NCBI GenBank assembly: GCA_943737045.1
Contig: CALSFV010000046.1
Coordinates: 434,001-498,000, forward strand
Direction of reading: 5' to 3'
Length of the DNA: 64,000 bases
From: Parapristionchus giblindavisi
Lineage: Eukaryota; Nematoda; Chromadorea; Rhabditida; Diplogasteridae
Each line of letters begins with the position of its first letter. Positions within the stretch are counted from its first letter, which is position 1. This document shows, one piece after another, positions 37,401 through 51,613 of the stretch. Below the pieces are notes generated by a model that worked only from the letters and a program-made list of their open reading frames with translations, did no database searches and was not told the origin of the DNA. Position numbers and translations under genes: made by a program.

Positions 37401-40400
37401 GATACCTATCGTGTCGTATACCATGTGAAAGAGTAAAAAAATCTGAATACGATACACTTTTCCATTCCTGAAAAGCGGTCACATATGCCAAAATGCTAGA
37501 TTATCTTCCAGTACTCTTTGCATTTTCGCTACAAAACAATTCATGACAAGTCAATTTATCAACGATACTAATCGTGTCATATACCATGTGAAAGAGAAAA
37601 AAATACTGAATCGTACACTCTTCAGCTCATGTCGAACCGTATTATTTTACGGTCGACACAATGACCGAAGTACAAAAGTAGCTTTTACTCTTATATGATA
37701 AAAATTACTTGTGAAATGTGAAAATGGCAACGATACCTATCGTGTCGTATACCATGTGAAAGAGTAAAAAAATCTGAATACGATACACTTTTCCATTCCT
37801 GAAAAGCGGTCACATAGGCCAAAATGCTAAATTATCTTCCAGTACTCTTTGCATTTTCGCTTCAAAACAATTCATGACAAGTCAAATTATCAACGATACT
37901 AATCGTGTCATATACCATGTGAAAGAGAAAAAAATACTGAATCGTACACTCTTCAGCTCATGTCGAACCGTATTATTTTACAGTCGCGACAATGGCCGAA
38001 GTACAAAAGTAGCTTTTACTCTTATATGATAAAAATTACTTGTGAAATGTGAAAATGGCAATGAAACCTATCTTGTCGTATACCCAACGAAAGAGCAAAA
38101 AAATCTGAATACGATACACTTTTCCATTCCTGAACAGCGGTCACATAGGCCAAAATGCTAAATTATCTTCCAGTACTCTTTGCATTTTCGCTACAAAACA
38201 ATTCATGACAAGTCAAATTATCAACGATACTAATCGTGTCATATACCATGTGAAAGAGAAAAAAATTCTGAATCGTACACTCTTCAGCTCATGTCGAACC
38301 GTATTATTTTACGGTCGACACAATGACCGAAGTACAAAAGTAGCTTTTACTCTTATATGATAAAAATTACTTGTGAAATGTGAAAATGGCAACGATACCT
38401 ATCGTGTCGTATACCATGTGAAAGAGTAAAAAAATCTGAATACGATACACTTTTCCATTCCTGAACAGCGGTCACATATGCCAAAATGCTAAATTATCTT
38501 CCAGTACTCTTTGCATTTTCGCTACAAAACAATTCATGACAAGTCAATTTATCAACGATACTAGTCGTGTCATATACCATGTGAAAGAGAAAAAAATACT
38601 GAATCGTACACTCTTCAGCTCATGTCGAACCGTATTATTTTACGGTCGACACAATGACCGAAGTACAAAAGTAGCTTTTACTCTTATATGATAAAAATTA
38701 CTTGTGAAATGTGAAAATGGCAACGATACCTATCGTGTCGTATACCATGTGAAAGAGTAAAAAAATCTGAATACGATACACTTTTCCATTCCTGAAAAGC
38801 GGTCACATAGGCCAAAATGCTAAATTATCTTCCAGTACTCTTTGCATTTTCGCTTCAAAACAATTCATGACAAGTCAAATTATCAACGATACTAATCGTG
38901 TCATATACCATGTGAAAGAGAAAAAAATACTGAATCGTACACTCTTCAGCTCATGTCGAACCGTATTATTTTACGGTCGACACAATGACCGAAGTACAAA
39001 AGTAGCTTTTACTCTTATATGATAAAAATTACTTGTGAAATGTGAAAATGGCAACGATACCTATCGTGTCGTATACCATGTGAAAGAGTAAAAAAATCTG
39101 AATACGATACACTTTTCCATTCCTGAAAAGCGGTCACATATGCCAAAATGCTAGATTATCTTCCAGTACTCTTTGCATTTTCGCTACAAAACAATTCATG
39201 ACAAGTCAATTTATCAACGATACTAATCGTGTCATATACCATGTGAAAGAGAAAAAAATACTGAATCGTACACTCTTCAGCTCATGTCGAACCGTATTAT
39301 TTTACGGTCGACACAATGACCGAAGTACAAAAGTAGCTTTTACTCTTATATGATAAAAATTACTTGTGAAATGTGAAAATGGCAACGATACCTATCGTGT
39401 CGTATACCATGTGAAAGAGTAAAAAAATCTGAATACGATACACTTTTCCATTCCTGAAAAGCGGTCACATATGCCAAAATGCTAGATTATCTTCCAGTAC
39501 TCTTTGCATTTTCGCTACAAAACAATTCATGACAAGTCAAATTGTCAACGATACTAATCGTGTCATATACCATGTGAAAGAGAAAAAAATTCTGAATCGT
39601 ACACTCTTCAGCTCATGTCGAACCGTATTATTTTACAGTCGCGACAATGGCCGAAGTACAAAAGTAGCTTTTACTCTTATATGATAAAAATTACTTGTGA
39701 AATGTGAAAATGGCAATGAAACCTATCTTGTCGTATACCCAACGAAAGAGCAAAAAAATCTGAATACGATACACTTTTCCATTCCTGAACAGCGGTCACA
39801 TAGGCCAAAATGCTAAATTATCTTCCAGTACTCTTTGCATTTTCGCTACAAAACAATTCATGACAAGTCAAATTATCAACGATACTAATCGTGTCATATA
39901 CCATGTGAAAGAGAAAAAAATTCTGAATCGTACACTCTTCAGCTCATGTCGAACCGTATTATTTTACGGTCGACACAATGACCGAAGTACAAAAGTAGCT
40001 TTTACTCTTATATGATAAAAATTACTTGTGAAATGTGAAAATGGCAACGATACCTATCGTGTCGTATACCATGTGAAAGAGTAAAAAAATCTGAATACGA
40101 TACACTTTTCCATTCCTGAAAAGCGGTCACATATGCCAAAATGCTAGATTATCTTCCAGTACTCTTTGCATTTTCGCTACAAAACAATTCATGACAAGTC
40201 AATTTATCAACGATACTAATCGTGTCATATACCATGTGAAAGAGAAAAAAATACTGAATCGTACACTCTTCAGCTCATGTCGAACCGTATTATTTTACGG
40301 TCGACACAATGACCGAAGTACAAAAGTAGCTTTTACTCTTATATGATAAAAATTACTTGTGAAATGTGAAAATGGCAACGATACCTATCGTGTCGTATAC

Positions 40401-42340
40401 CATGTGAAAGAGTAAAAAAATCTGAATACGATACACTTTTCCATTCCTGAAAAGCGGTCACATAGGCCAAAATGCTAAATTATCTTCCAGTACTCTTTGC
40501 ATTTTCGCTTCAAAACAATTCATGACAAGTCAAATTATCAACGATACTAATCGTGTCATATACCATGTGAAAGAGAAAAAAATACTGAATCGTACACTCT
40601 TCAGCTCATGTCGAACCGTATTATTTTACAGTCGCGACAATGGCCGAAGTACAAAAGTAGCTTTTACTCTTATATGATAAAAATTACTTGTGAAATGTGA
40701 AAATGGCAATGAAACCTATCTTGTCGTATACCCAACGAAAGAGCAAAAAAATCTGAATACGATACACTTTTCCATTCCTGAACAGCGGTCACATAGGCCA
40801 AAATGCTAAATTATCTTCCAGTACTCTTTGCATTTTCGCTACAAAACAATTCATGACAAGTCAAATTATCAACGATACTAATCGTGTCATATACCATGTG
40901 AAAGAGAAAAAAATTCTGAATCGTACACTCTTCAGCTCATGTCGAACCGTATTATTTTACGGTCGACACAATGACCGAAGTACAAAAGTAGCTTTTACTC
41001 TTATATGATAAAAATTACTTGTGAAATGTGAAAATGGCAACGATACCTATCGTGTCGTATACCATGTGAAAGAGTAAAAAAATCTGAATACGATACACTT
41101 TTCCATTCCTGAAAAGCGGTCACATATGCCAAAATGCTAGATTATCTTCCAGTACTCTTTGCATTTTCGCTACAAAACAATTCATGACAAGTCAAATTGT
41201 CAACGATACTAATCGTGTCATATACCATGTGAAAGAGAAAAAAATTCTGAATCGTACACTCTTCAGCTCATGTCGAACCGTATTATTTTACAGTCGCGAC
41301 AATGGCCGAAGTACAAAAGTAGCTTTTACTCTTATATGATAAAAATTACTTGTGAAATGTGAAAATGGCAATGAAACCTATCTTGTCGTATACCCAACGA
41401 AAGAGCAAAAAAATCTGAATACGATACACTTTTCCATTCCTGAACAGCGGTCACATAGGCCAAAATGCTAAATTATCTTCCAGTACTCTTTGCATTTTCG
41501 CTACAAAACAATTCATGACAAGTCAAATTATCAACGATACTAATCGTGTCATATACCATGTGAAAGAGAAAAAAATTCTGAATCGTACACTCTTCAGCTC
41601 ATGTCGAACCGTATTATTTTACGGTCGACACAATGACCGAAGTACAAAAGTAGCTTTTACTCTTATATGATAAAAATTACTTGTGAAATGTGAAAATGGC
41701 AACGATACCTATCGTGTCGTATACCATGTGAAAGAGTAAAAAAATCTGAATACGATACACTTTTCCATTCCTGAAAAGCGGTCACATATGCCAAAATGCT
41801 AGATTATCTTCCAGTACTCTTTGCATTTTCGCTACAAAACAATTCATGACAAGTCAAATTGTCAACGATACTAATCGTGTCATATACCATGTGAAAGAGA
41901 AAAAAATTCTGAATCGTACACTCTTCAGCTCATGTCGAACCGTATTATTTTACAGTCGCGACAATGGCCGAAGTACAAAAGTAGCTTTTACTCTTATATG
42001 ATAAAAATTACTTGTGAAATGTGAAAATGGCAATGAAACCTATCTTGTCGTATACCCAACGAAAGAGCAAAAAAATCTGAATACGATACACTTTTCCATT
42101 CCTGAACAGCGGTCACATAGGCCAAAATGCTAAATTATCTTCCAGTACTCTTTGCATTTTCGCTACAAAACAATTCATGACAAGTCAAATTATCAACGAT
42201 ACTAATCGTGTCATATACCATGTGAAAGAGAAAAAAATTCTGAATCGTACACTCTTCAGCTCATGTCGAACCGTATTATTTTACAGTCGCGACAATGGCC
42301 GAAGTACAAAAGTAGCTTTTACTCTTATATGATAAAAATT
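30426..42340 (+). repeat. F-led higher-order repeats of 5, 6, 6, 5, 3 and 5 monomers
   Basis: F units start at 30426, 32080, 34066, 36052, 37707, 38700 and 40355, giving successive repeat lengths of 1654, 1986, 1986, 1655, 993 and 1655 bp. The usual order after F is B C B C, then a unit with 'caatttatc' and 'atactg'. The three-monomer step (37707-38699) is followed by an F copy with a GTCGAC tail, unlike the TCGCGA tail of the others, so an exchange broke the pattern there. Confidence 0.88.
38369..38699 (+). repeat. Mosaic monomer X with private change in the B-side dyad
   Basis: The unit has a C head ('agagtaaaa') with the B marker 'gaacag', then 'catatgcc', 'caatttatc' and 'atactg'. A private A-to-G at 38564 breaks the B-side dyad. 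It looks like a patchwork of neighbouring classes. Confidence 0.85.
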
Positions 42341-42673
42341 ACTTGTGAAATGTGAAAATGGCAATGAAACCTATCTTGTCGTATACCCAACGAAAGAGCA
42401 AAAAAAATCTGAATACGATACACTTTTCCATTCCTGAAAAGCGGTCACATATGCCAAAATGCTAGATTATCTTCCAGTACTCTTTGCATTTTCGCTACAA
42501 AACAAATTCATGACAAGTCAAATTGTCAACGATACTAATCGTGTCATATACCATGTGAAAGAGAAAAAAATTCTGAATCGTACACACTTCAGCTCCTGTC
42601 GAACCGTATTATTTTACAGTCGCGACAATGGCCGAAGTACAAAAGTAGCTTTTACTCTTATATGATAAAAATT
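42341..42673 (+). repeat. First class H monomer (333 bp)
   Basis: It has eight A's after 'gagc' and the 'acaaattc' insertion, making it the longest type of unit in the array (333 bp). Other H copies start at 44660, 44992, 45986 (variant with 'gaacag' and 'cataggcc'), 47311, 47642, 51614 and 53599. Confidence 0.93.
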
Positions 42674-44659
42674 ACTTGTGAAATGTGAAAATGGCAATGA
42701 AACCTATCTTGTCGTATACCCAACGAAAGAGCAAAAAAATCTGAATACGATACACTTTTCCATTCCTGAACAGCGGTCACATAGGCCAAAATGCTAAATT
42801 ATCTTCCAGTACTCTTTGCATTTTCGCTACAAAACAATTCATGACAAGTCAAATTGTCAACGATACTAATCGTGTCATATACCATGTGAAAGAGAAAAAA
42901 ATTCTGAATCGTACACTCTTCAGCTCATGTCGAACCGTATTATTTTACGGTCGACACAATGACCGAAGTACAAAAGTAGCTTTTACTCTTATATGATAAA
43001 AATTACTTGTGAAATGTGAAAATGGCAACGATACCTATCGTGTCGTATACCATGTGAAAGAGTAAAAAAATCTGAATACGATACACTTTTCCATTCCTGA
43101 AAAGCGGTCACATATGCCAAAATGCTAGATTATCTTCCAGTACTCTTTGCATTTTCGCTACAAAACAATTCATGACAAGTCAATTTATCAACGATACTAA
43201 TCGTGTCATATACCATGTGAAAGAGAAAAAAATACTGAATCGTACACTCTTCAGCTCATGTCGAACCGTATTATTTTACGGTCGACACAATGACCGAAGT
43301 ACAAAAGTAGCTTTTACTCTTATATGATAAAAATTACTTGTGAAATGTGAAAATGGCAACGATACCTATCGTGTCGTATACCATGTGAAAGAGTAAAAAA
43401 ATCTGAATACGATACACTTTTCCATTCCTGAAAAGCGGTCACATATGCCAAAATGCTAGATTATCTTCCAGTACTCTTTGCATTTTCGCTACAAAACAAT
43501 TCATGACAAGTCAAATTGTCAACGATACTAATCGTGTCATATACCATGTGAAAGAGAAAAAAATTCTGAATCGTACACTCTTCAGCTCATGTCGAACCGT
43601 ATTATTTTACAGTCGCGACAATGGCCGAAGTACAAAAGTAGCTTTTACTCTTATATGATAAAAATTACTTGTGAAATGTGAAAATGGCAATGAAACCTAT
43701 CTTGTCGTATACCCAACGAAAGAGCAAAAAAATCTGAATACGATACACTTTTCCATTCCTGAACAGCGGTCACATAGGCCAAAATGCTAAATTATCTTCC
43801 AGTACTCTTTGCATTTTCGCTACAAAACAATTCATGACAAGTCAAATTATCAACGATACTAATCGTGTCATATACCATGTGAAAGAGAAAAAAATTCTGA
43901 ATCGTACACTCTTCAGCTCATGTCGAACCGTATTATTTTACGGTCGACACAATGACCGAAGTACAAAAGTAGCTTTTACTCTTATATGATAAAAATTACT
44001 TGTGAAATGTGAAAATGGCAACGATACCTATCGTGTCGTATACCATGTGAAAGAGTAAAAAAATCTGAATACGATACACTTTTCCATTCCTGAAAAGCGG
44101 TCACATATGCCAAAATGCTAGATTATCTTCCAGTACTCTTTGCATTTTCGCTACAAAACAATTCATGACAAGTCAATTTATCAACGATACTAATCGTGTC
44201 ATATACCATGTGAAAGAGAAAAAAATTCTGAATCGTACACTCTTCAGCTCATGTCGAACCGTATTATTTTACAGTCGCGACAATGGCCGAAGTACAAAAG
44301 TAGCTTTTACTCTTATATGATAAAAATTACTTGTGAAATGTGAAAATGGCAATGAAACCTATCTTGTCGTATACCCAACGAAAGAGCAAAAAAATCTGAA
44401 TACGATACACTTTTCCATTCCTGAACAGCGGTCACATAGGCCAAAATGCTAAATTATCTTCCAGTACTCTTTGCATTTTCGCTACAAAACAATTCATGAC
44501 AAGTCAAATTATCAACGATACTAATCGTGTCATATACCATGTGAAAGAGAAAAAAATTCTGAATCGTACACTCTTCAGCTCATGTCGAACCGTATTATTT
44601 TACAGTCGCGACAATGGCCGAAGTACAAAAGTAGCTTTTACTCTTATATGATAAAAATT

Positions 44660-47310
44660 ACTTGTGAAATGTGAAAATGGCAATGAAACCTATCTTGTCG
44701 TATACCCAACGAAAGAGCAAAAAAATCTGAATACGATACACTTTTCCATTCCTGAAAAGCGGTCACATATGCCAAAATGCTAGATTATCTTCCAGTACTC
44801 TTTGCATTTTCGCTACAAAACAAATTCATGACAAGTCAAATTGTCAACGATACTAATCGTGTCATATACCATGTGAAAGAGAAAAAAATTCTGAATCGTA
44901 CACACTTCAGCTCCTGTCGAACCGTATTATTTTACAGTCGCGACAATGGCCGAAGTACAAAAGTAGCTTTTACTCTTATATGATAAAAATTACTTGTGAA
45001 ATGTGAAAATGGCAATGAAACCTATCTTGTCGTATACCCAACGAAAGAGCAAAAAAATCTGAATACGATACACTTTTCCATTCCTGAAAAGCGGTCACAT
45101 ATGCCAAAATGCTAGATTATCTTCCAGTACTCTTTGCATTTTCGCTACAAAACAAATTCATGACAAGTCAAATTGTCAACGATACTAATCGTGTCATATA
45201 CCATGTGAAAGAGAAAAAAATTCTGAATCGTACACACTTCAGCTCCTGTCGAACCGTATTATTTTACAGTCGCGACAATGGCCGAAGTACAAAAGTAGCT
45301 TTTACTCTTATATGATAAAAATTACTTGTGAAATGTGAAAATGGCAATGAAACCTATCTTGTCGTATACCCAACGAAAGAGCAAAAAAATCTGAATACGA
45401 TACACTTTTCCATTCCTGAACAGCGGTCACATAGGCCAAAATGCTAAATTATCTTCCAGTACTCTTTGCATTTTCGCTACAAAACAATTCATGACAAGTC
45501 AAATTGTCAACGATACTAATCGTGTCATATACCATGTGAAAGAGAAAAAAATTCTGAATCGTACACTCTTCAGCTCATGTCGAACCGTATTATTTTACGG
45601 TCGACACAATGACCGAAGTACAAAAGTAGCTTTTACTCTTATATGATAAAAATTACTTGTGAAATGTGAAAATGGCAACGATACCTATCGTGTCGTATAC
45701 CATGTGAAAGAGTAAAAAAATCTGAATACGATACACTTTTCCATTCCTGAAAAGCGGTCACATATGCCAAAATGCTAGATTATCTTCCAGTACTCTTTGC
45801 ATTTTCGCTACAAAACAATTCATGACAAGTCAAATTGTCAACGATACTAATCGTGTCATATACCATGTGAAAGAGAAAAAAATTCTGAATCGTACACTCT
45901 TCAGCTCATGTCGAACCGTATTATTTTACAGTCGCGACAATGGCCGAAGTACAAAAGTAGCTTTTACTCTTATATGATAAAAATTACTTGTGAAATGTGA
46001 AAATGGCAATGAAACCTATCTTGTCGTATACCCAACGAAAGAGCAAAAAAATCTGAATACGATACACTTTTCCATTCCTGAACAGCGGTCACATAGGCCA
46101 AAATGCTAGATTATCTTCCAGTACTCTTTGCATTTTCGCTACAAAACAAATTCATGACAAGTCAAATTGTCAACGATACTAATCGTGTCATATACCATGT
46201 GAAAGAGAAAAAAATTCTGAATCGTACACACTTCAGCTCCTGTCGAACCGTATTATTTTACAGTCGCGACAATGGCCGAAGTACAAAAGTAGCTTTTACT
46301 CTTATATGATAAAAATTACTTGTGAAATGTGAAAATGGCAATGAAACCTATCTTGTCGTATACCCAACGAAAGAGCAAAAAAATCTGAATACGATACACT
46401 TTTCCATTCCTGAACAGCGGTCACATAGGCCAAAATGCTAAATTATCTTCCAGTACTCTTTGCATTTTCGCTACAAAACAATTCATGACAAGTCAAATTG
46501 TCAACGATACTAATCGTGTCATATACCATGTGAAAGAGAAAAAAATTCTGAATCGTACACTCTTCAGCTCATGTCGAACCGTATTATTTTACGGTCGACA
46601 CAATGACCGAAGTACAAAAGTAGCTTTTACTCTTATATGATAAAAATTACTTGTGAAATGTGAAAATGGCAACGATACCTATCGTGTCGTATACCATGTG
46701 AAAGAGTAAAAAAATCTGAATACGATACACTTTTCCATTCCTGAAAAGCGGTCACATATGCCAAAATGCTAGATTATCTTCCAGTACTCTTTGCATTTTC
46801 GCTACAAAACAATTCATGACAAGTCAAATTGTCAACGATACTAATCGTGTCATATACCATGTGAAAGAGAAAAAAATTCTGAATCGTACACTCTTCAGCT
46901 CATGTCGAACCGTATTATTTTACAGTCGCGACAATGGCCGAAGTACAAAAGTAGCTTTTACTCTTATATGATAAAAATTACTTGTGAAATGTGAAAATGG
47001 CAATGAAACCTATCTTGTCGTATACCCAACGAAAGAGCAAAAAAATCTGAATACGATACACTTTTCCATTCCTGAACAGCGGTCACATAGGCCAAAATGC
47101 TAAATTATCTTCCAGTACTCTTTGCATTTTCGCTACAAAACAATTCATGACAAGTCAAATTATCAACGATACTAATCGTGTCATATACCATGTGAAAGAG
47201 AAAAAAATTCTGAATCGTACACTCTTCAGCTCATGTCGAACCGTATTATTTTACAGTCGCGACAATGGCCGAAGTACAAAAGTAGCTTTTACTCTTATAT
47301 GATAAAAATT
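44660..47310 (+). repeat. 8-monomer higher-order repeat (H H B C H' B C B), 2651 bp
   Basis: The start H-H-B-C recurs at 47311-48635, so the period is 2651 bp. The second copy loses the pattern after four units, where a mosaic at 48636 takes the place of H'. The H pair at 44660 and 44992 is a direct tandem duplication. Confidence 0.85.
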
Positions 47311-50300
47311 ACTTGTGAAATGTGAAAATGGCAATGAAACCTATCTTGTCGTATACCCAACGAAAGAGCAAAAAAATCTGAATACGATACACTTTTCCAT
47401 TCCTGAAAAGCGGTCACATATGCCAAAATGCTAGATTATCTTCCAGTACTCTTTGCATTTTCGCTACAAAACAAATTCATGACAAGTCAAATTGTCAACG
47501 ATACTAATCGTGTCATATACCATGTGAAAGAGAAAAAATTCTGAATCGTACACACTTCAGCTCCTGTCGAACCGTATTATTTTACAGTCGCGACAATGGC
47601 CGAAGTACAAAAGTAGCTTTTACTCTTATATGATAAAAATTACTTGTGAAATGTGAAAATGGCAATGAAACCTATCTTGTCGTATACCCAACGAAAGAGC
47701 AAAAAAATCTGAATACGATACACTTTTCCATTCCTGAAAAGCGGTCACATATGCCAAAATGCTAGATTATCTTCCAGTACTCTTTGCATTTTCGCTACAA
47801 AACAAATTCATGACAAGTCAAATTGTCAACGATACTAATCGTGTCATATACCATGTGAAAGAGAAAAAAATTCTGAATCGTACACACTTCAGCTCCTGTC
47901 GAACCGTATTATTTTACAGTCGCGACAATGGCCGAAGTACAAAAGTAGCTTTTACTCTTATATGATAAAAATTACTTGTGAAATGTGAAAATGGCAATGA
48001 AACCTATCTTGTCGTATACCCAACGAAAGAGCAAAAAAATCTGAATACGATACACTTTTCCATTCCTGAACAGCGGTCACATAGGCCAAAATGCTAAATT
48101 ATCTTCCAGTACTCTTTGCATTTTCGCTACAAAACAATTCATGACAAGTCAAATTGTCAACGATACTAATCGTGTCATATACCATGTGAAAGAGAAAAAA
48201 ATTCTGAATCGTACACTCTTCAGCTCATGTCGAACCGTATTATTTTACGGTCGACACAATGACCGAAGTACAAAAGTAGCTTTTACTCTTATATGATAAA
48301 AATTACTTGTGAAATGTGAAAATGGCAACGATACCTATCGTGTCGTATACCATGTGAAAGAGTAAAAAAATCTGAATACGATACACTTTTCCATTCCTGA
48401 AAAGCGGTCACATATGCCAAAATGCTAGATTATCTTCCAGTACTCTTTGCATTTTCGCTACAAAACAATTCATGACAAGTCAAATTGTCAACGATACTAA
48501 TCGTGTCATATACCATGTGAAAGAGAAAAAAATTCTGAATCGTACACTCTTCAGCTCATGTCGAACCGTATTATTTTACAGTCGCGACAATGGCCGAAGT
48601 ACAAAAGTAGCTTTTACTCTTATATGATAAAAATTACTTGTGAAATGTGAAAATGGCAATGAAACCTATCTTGTCGTATACCCAACGAAAGAGCAAAAAA
48701 ATCTGAATACGATACACTTTTCCATTCCTGAACAGCGGTCACATAGGCCAAAATGCTAAATTATCTTCCAGTACTCTTTGCATTTTCGCTACAAAACAAT
48801 TCATGACAAGTCAAATTGTCAACGATACTAATCGTGTCATATACCATGTGAAAGAGAAAAAAATTCTGAATCGTACACACTTCAGCTCCTGTCGAACCGT
48901 ATTATTTTACAGTCGCGACAATGGCCGAAGTACAAAAGTAGCTTTTACTCTTATATGATAAAAATTACTTGTGAAATGTGAAAATGGCAATGAAACCTAT
49001 CTTGTCGTATACCCAACGAAAGAGCAAAAAAATCTGAATACGATACACTTTTCCATTCCTGAACAGCGGTCACATAGGCCAAAATGCTAAATTATCTTCC
49101 AGTACTCTTTGCATTTTCGCTACAAAACAATTCATGACAAGTCAAATTGTCAACGATACTAATCGTGTCATATACCATGTGAAAGAGAAAAAAAATTCTG
49201 AATCGTACACTCTTCAGCTCATGTCGAACCGTATTATTTTACGGTCGACACAATGGCCGAAGTACAAAAGTAGCTTTTACTCTTATATGATAAAAATTAC
49301 TTGTGAAATGTGAAAATGGCAATGAAACCTATCTTGTCGTATACCCAACGAAAGAGCAAAAAAATCTGAATACGATACACTTTTCCATTCCTGAACAGCG
49401 GTCACATAGGCCAAAATGCTAAATTATCTTCCAGTACTCTTTGCATTTTCGCTACAAAACAATTCATGACAAGTCAAATTGTCAACGATACTAATCGTGT
49501 CATATACCATGTGAAAGAGAAAAAAATTCTGAATCGTACACTCTTCAGCTCATGTCGAACCGTATTATTTTACGGTCGACACAATGACCGAAGTACAAAA
49601 GTAGCTTTTACTCTTATATGATAAAAATTACTTGTGAAATGTGAAAATGGCAACGATACCTATCGTGTCGTATACCATGTGAAAGAGTAAAAAAATCTGA
49701 ATACGATACACTTTTCCATTCCTGAAAAGCGGTCACATATGCCAAAATGCTAGATTATCTTCCAGTACTCTTTGCATTTTCGCTACAAAACAATTCATGA
49801 CAAGTCAAATTGTCAACGATACTAATCGTGTCATATACCATGTGAAAGAGAAAAAAATTCTGAATCGTACACTCTTCAGCTCATGTCGAACCGTATTATT
49901 TTACAGTCGCGACAATGGCCGAAGTACAAAAGTAGCTTTTACTCTTATATGATAAAAATTACTTGTGAAATGTGAAAATGGCAATGAAACCTATCTTGTC
50001 GTATACCCAACGAAAGAGCAAAAAAATCTGAATACGATACACTTTTCCATTCCTGAACAGCGGTCACATAGGCCAAAATGCTAAATTATCTTCCAGTACT
50101 CTTTGCATTATCGCTACAAAACAATTCATGACAAGTCAAATTATCAACGATACTAATCGTGTCATATACCATGTGAAAGAGAAAAAAATTCTGAATCGTA
50201 CACTCTTCAGCTCATGTCGAACCGTATTATTTTACGGTTACACAATGACCGAAGTACAAAAGTAGCTTTTACTCTTATATGATAAAAATTACTTGTGAAA

Positions 50301-51613
50301 TGTGAAAATGGCAACGATACCTATCGTGTCGTATACCATGTGAAAGAGTAAAAAATCTGAATACGATACACTTTTCCATTCCTGAAAAGAGGTCACATAT
50401 GCCAAAATGCTAAATTATCTTCCAGTACTCTTTGCATTATCGCTACAAAACAATTCATGACAAGTCAAATTATCAACGATACTAATCGTGTCATATACCA
50501 TGTGAAAGAGAAAAAAATACTGAATCGTACACTCTTCAGCTCATGTCGAACCGTATTATTTTACAGTCGCGACAATGGCCGAAGTACAAAAGTAGCTTTT
50601 ACTCTTATATGATAAAAATTACTTGTGAAATGTGAAAATGGCAATGAAACCTATCTTGTCGTATACCCAACGAAAGAGCAAAAAAATCTGAATACGATAC
50701 ACTTTTCCATTCCTGAACAGCGGTCACATAGGCCAAAATGCTAAATTATCTTCCAGTACTCTTTGCATTTTCGCTACAAAACAATTCATGACAAGTCAAA
50801 TTATCAACGATACTAATCGTGTCATATACCATGTGAAAGAGAAAAAAATTCTGAATCGTACACTCTTCAGCTCATGTCGAACCGTATTATTTTACGGTCG
50901 ATACAATGACCGAAGTACAAAAGTAGCTTTTACTCTTATATGATAAAAATTACTTGTGAAATGTGAAAATGGCAACGATACCTATCGTGTCGTATACCAT
51001 GTGAAAGAGTAAAAAAATCTGAATACGATACACTTTTCCATTCCTGAAAAGCGGTCACATATGCCAAAATGCTAGATTATCTTCCAGTACTCTTTGCATT
51101 TTCGCTACAAAACAATTCATGACAAGTCAAATTGTCAACGATACTAATCGTGTCATATACCATGTGAAAGAGAAAGAAATTCTGAATCGTACACTCTTCA
51201 GCTCATGTCGAACCGTATTATTTTACAGTCGCGACAATGGCCGAAGTACAAAAGTAGCTTTTACTCTTATATGATAAAAATTACTTGTGAAATGTGAAAA
51301 TGGCAATGAAACCTATCTTGTCGTATACCCAACGAAAGAGCAAAAAAATCTGAATACGATACACTTTTCCATTCCTGAACAGCGGTCACATAGGCCAAAA
51401 TGCTAAATTATCTTCCAGTACTCTTTGCATTTTCGCTACAAAACAATTCATGACAAGTCAAATTATCAACGATACTAATCGTGTCATATACCATGTGAAA
51501 GAGAAAAAAATTCTGAATCGTACACTCTTCAGCTCATGTCGAACCGTATTATTTTACAGTCGCGACAATGGCCGAAGTACAAAAGTAGCTTTTACTCTTA
51601 TATGATAAAAATT

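Larger units (their letters stand above)
18842..42340 (+). repeat. Core zone: alternating B and C monomers with F and G punctuation
   Basis: There are 71 monomers on an almost fixed lattice: starts run in 331-bp steps from 18842 to 28110, from 28440 to 31750, and from 32080 to 42010. The only length changes are single-A losses in the units at 28110 and 31750. Class B units mostly end in the GTCGAC tail and class C units mostly in the TCGCGA tail, so the working repeat is a 662-bp dimer. Class F units start at 23807, 26124, 30426, 32080, 34066, 36052, 37707, 38700 and 40355. Class G units start at 20828, 25131 and 27448. From about 31.8 kb on, most C units gain 'gctagatta', a marker that continues into the next zone. 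Confidence 0.96.
42341..51613 (+). repeat. Zone with 332-bp class H monomers
   Basis: Unit starts are 42341, 42674, 43005, 43336, 43667, 43998, 44329, 44660, 44992, 45324, 45655, 45986, 46318, 46649, 46980, 47311, 47642, 47974, 48305, 48636, 48967, 49299, 49630, 49961, 50291, 50621, 50952 and 51283. Class H joins a B head to a C middle ('gctagatta'), an extra A in 'acaaattc', and a 'cacacttcagctcctgtcg' tail with TCGCGA. From 49961 on, 'cattatcgc' and the shortened tail 'cggttacacaatg' first appear, anticipating the next zone. Confidence 0.94.
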
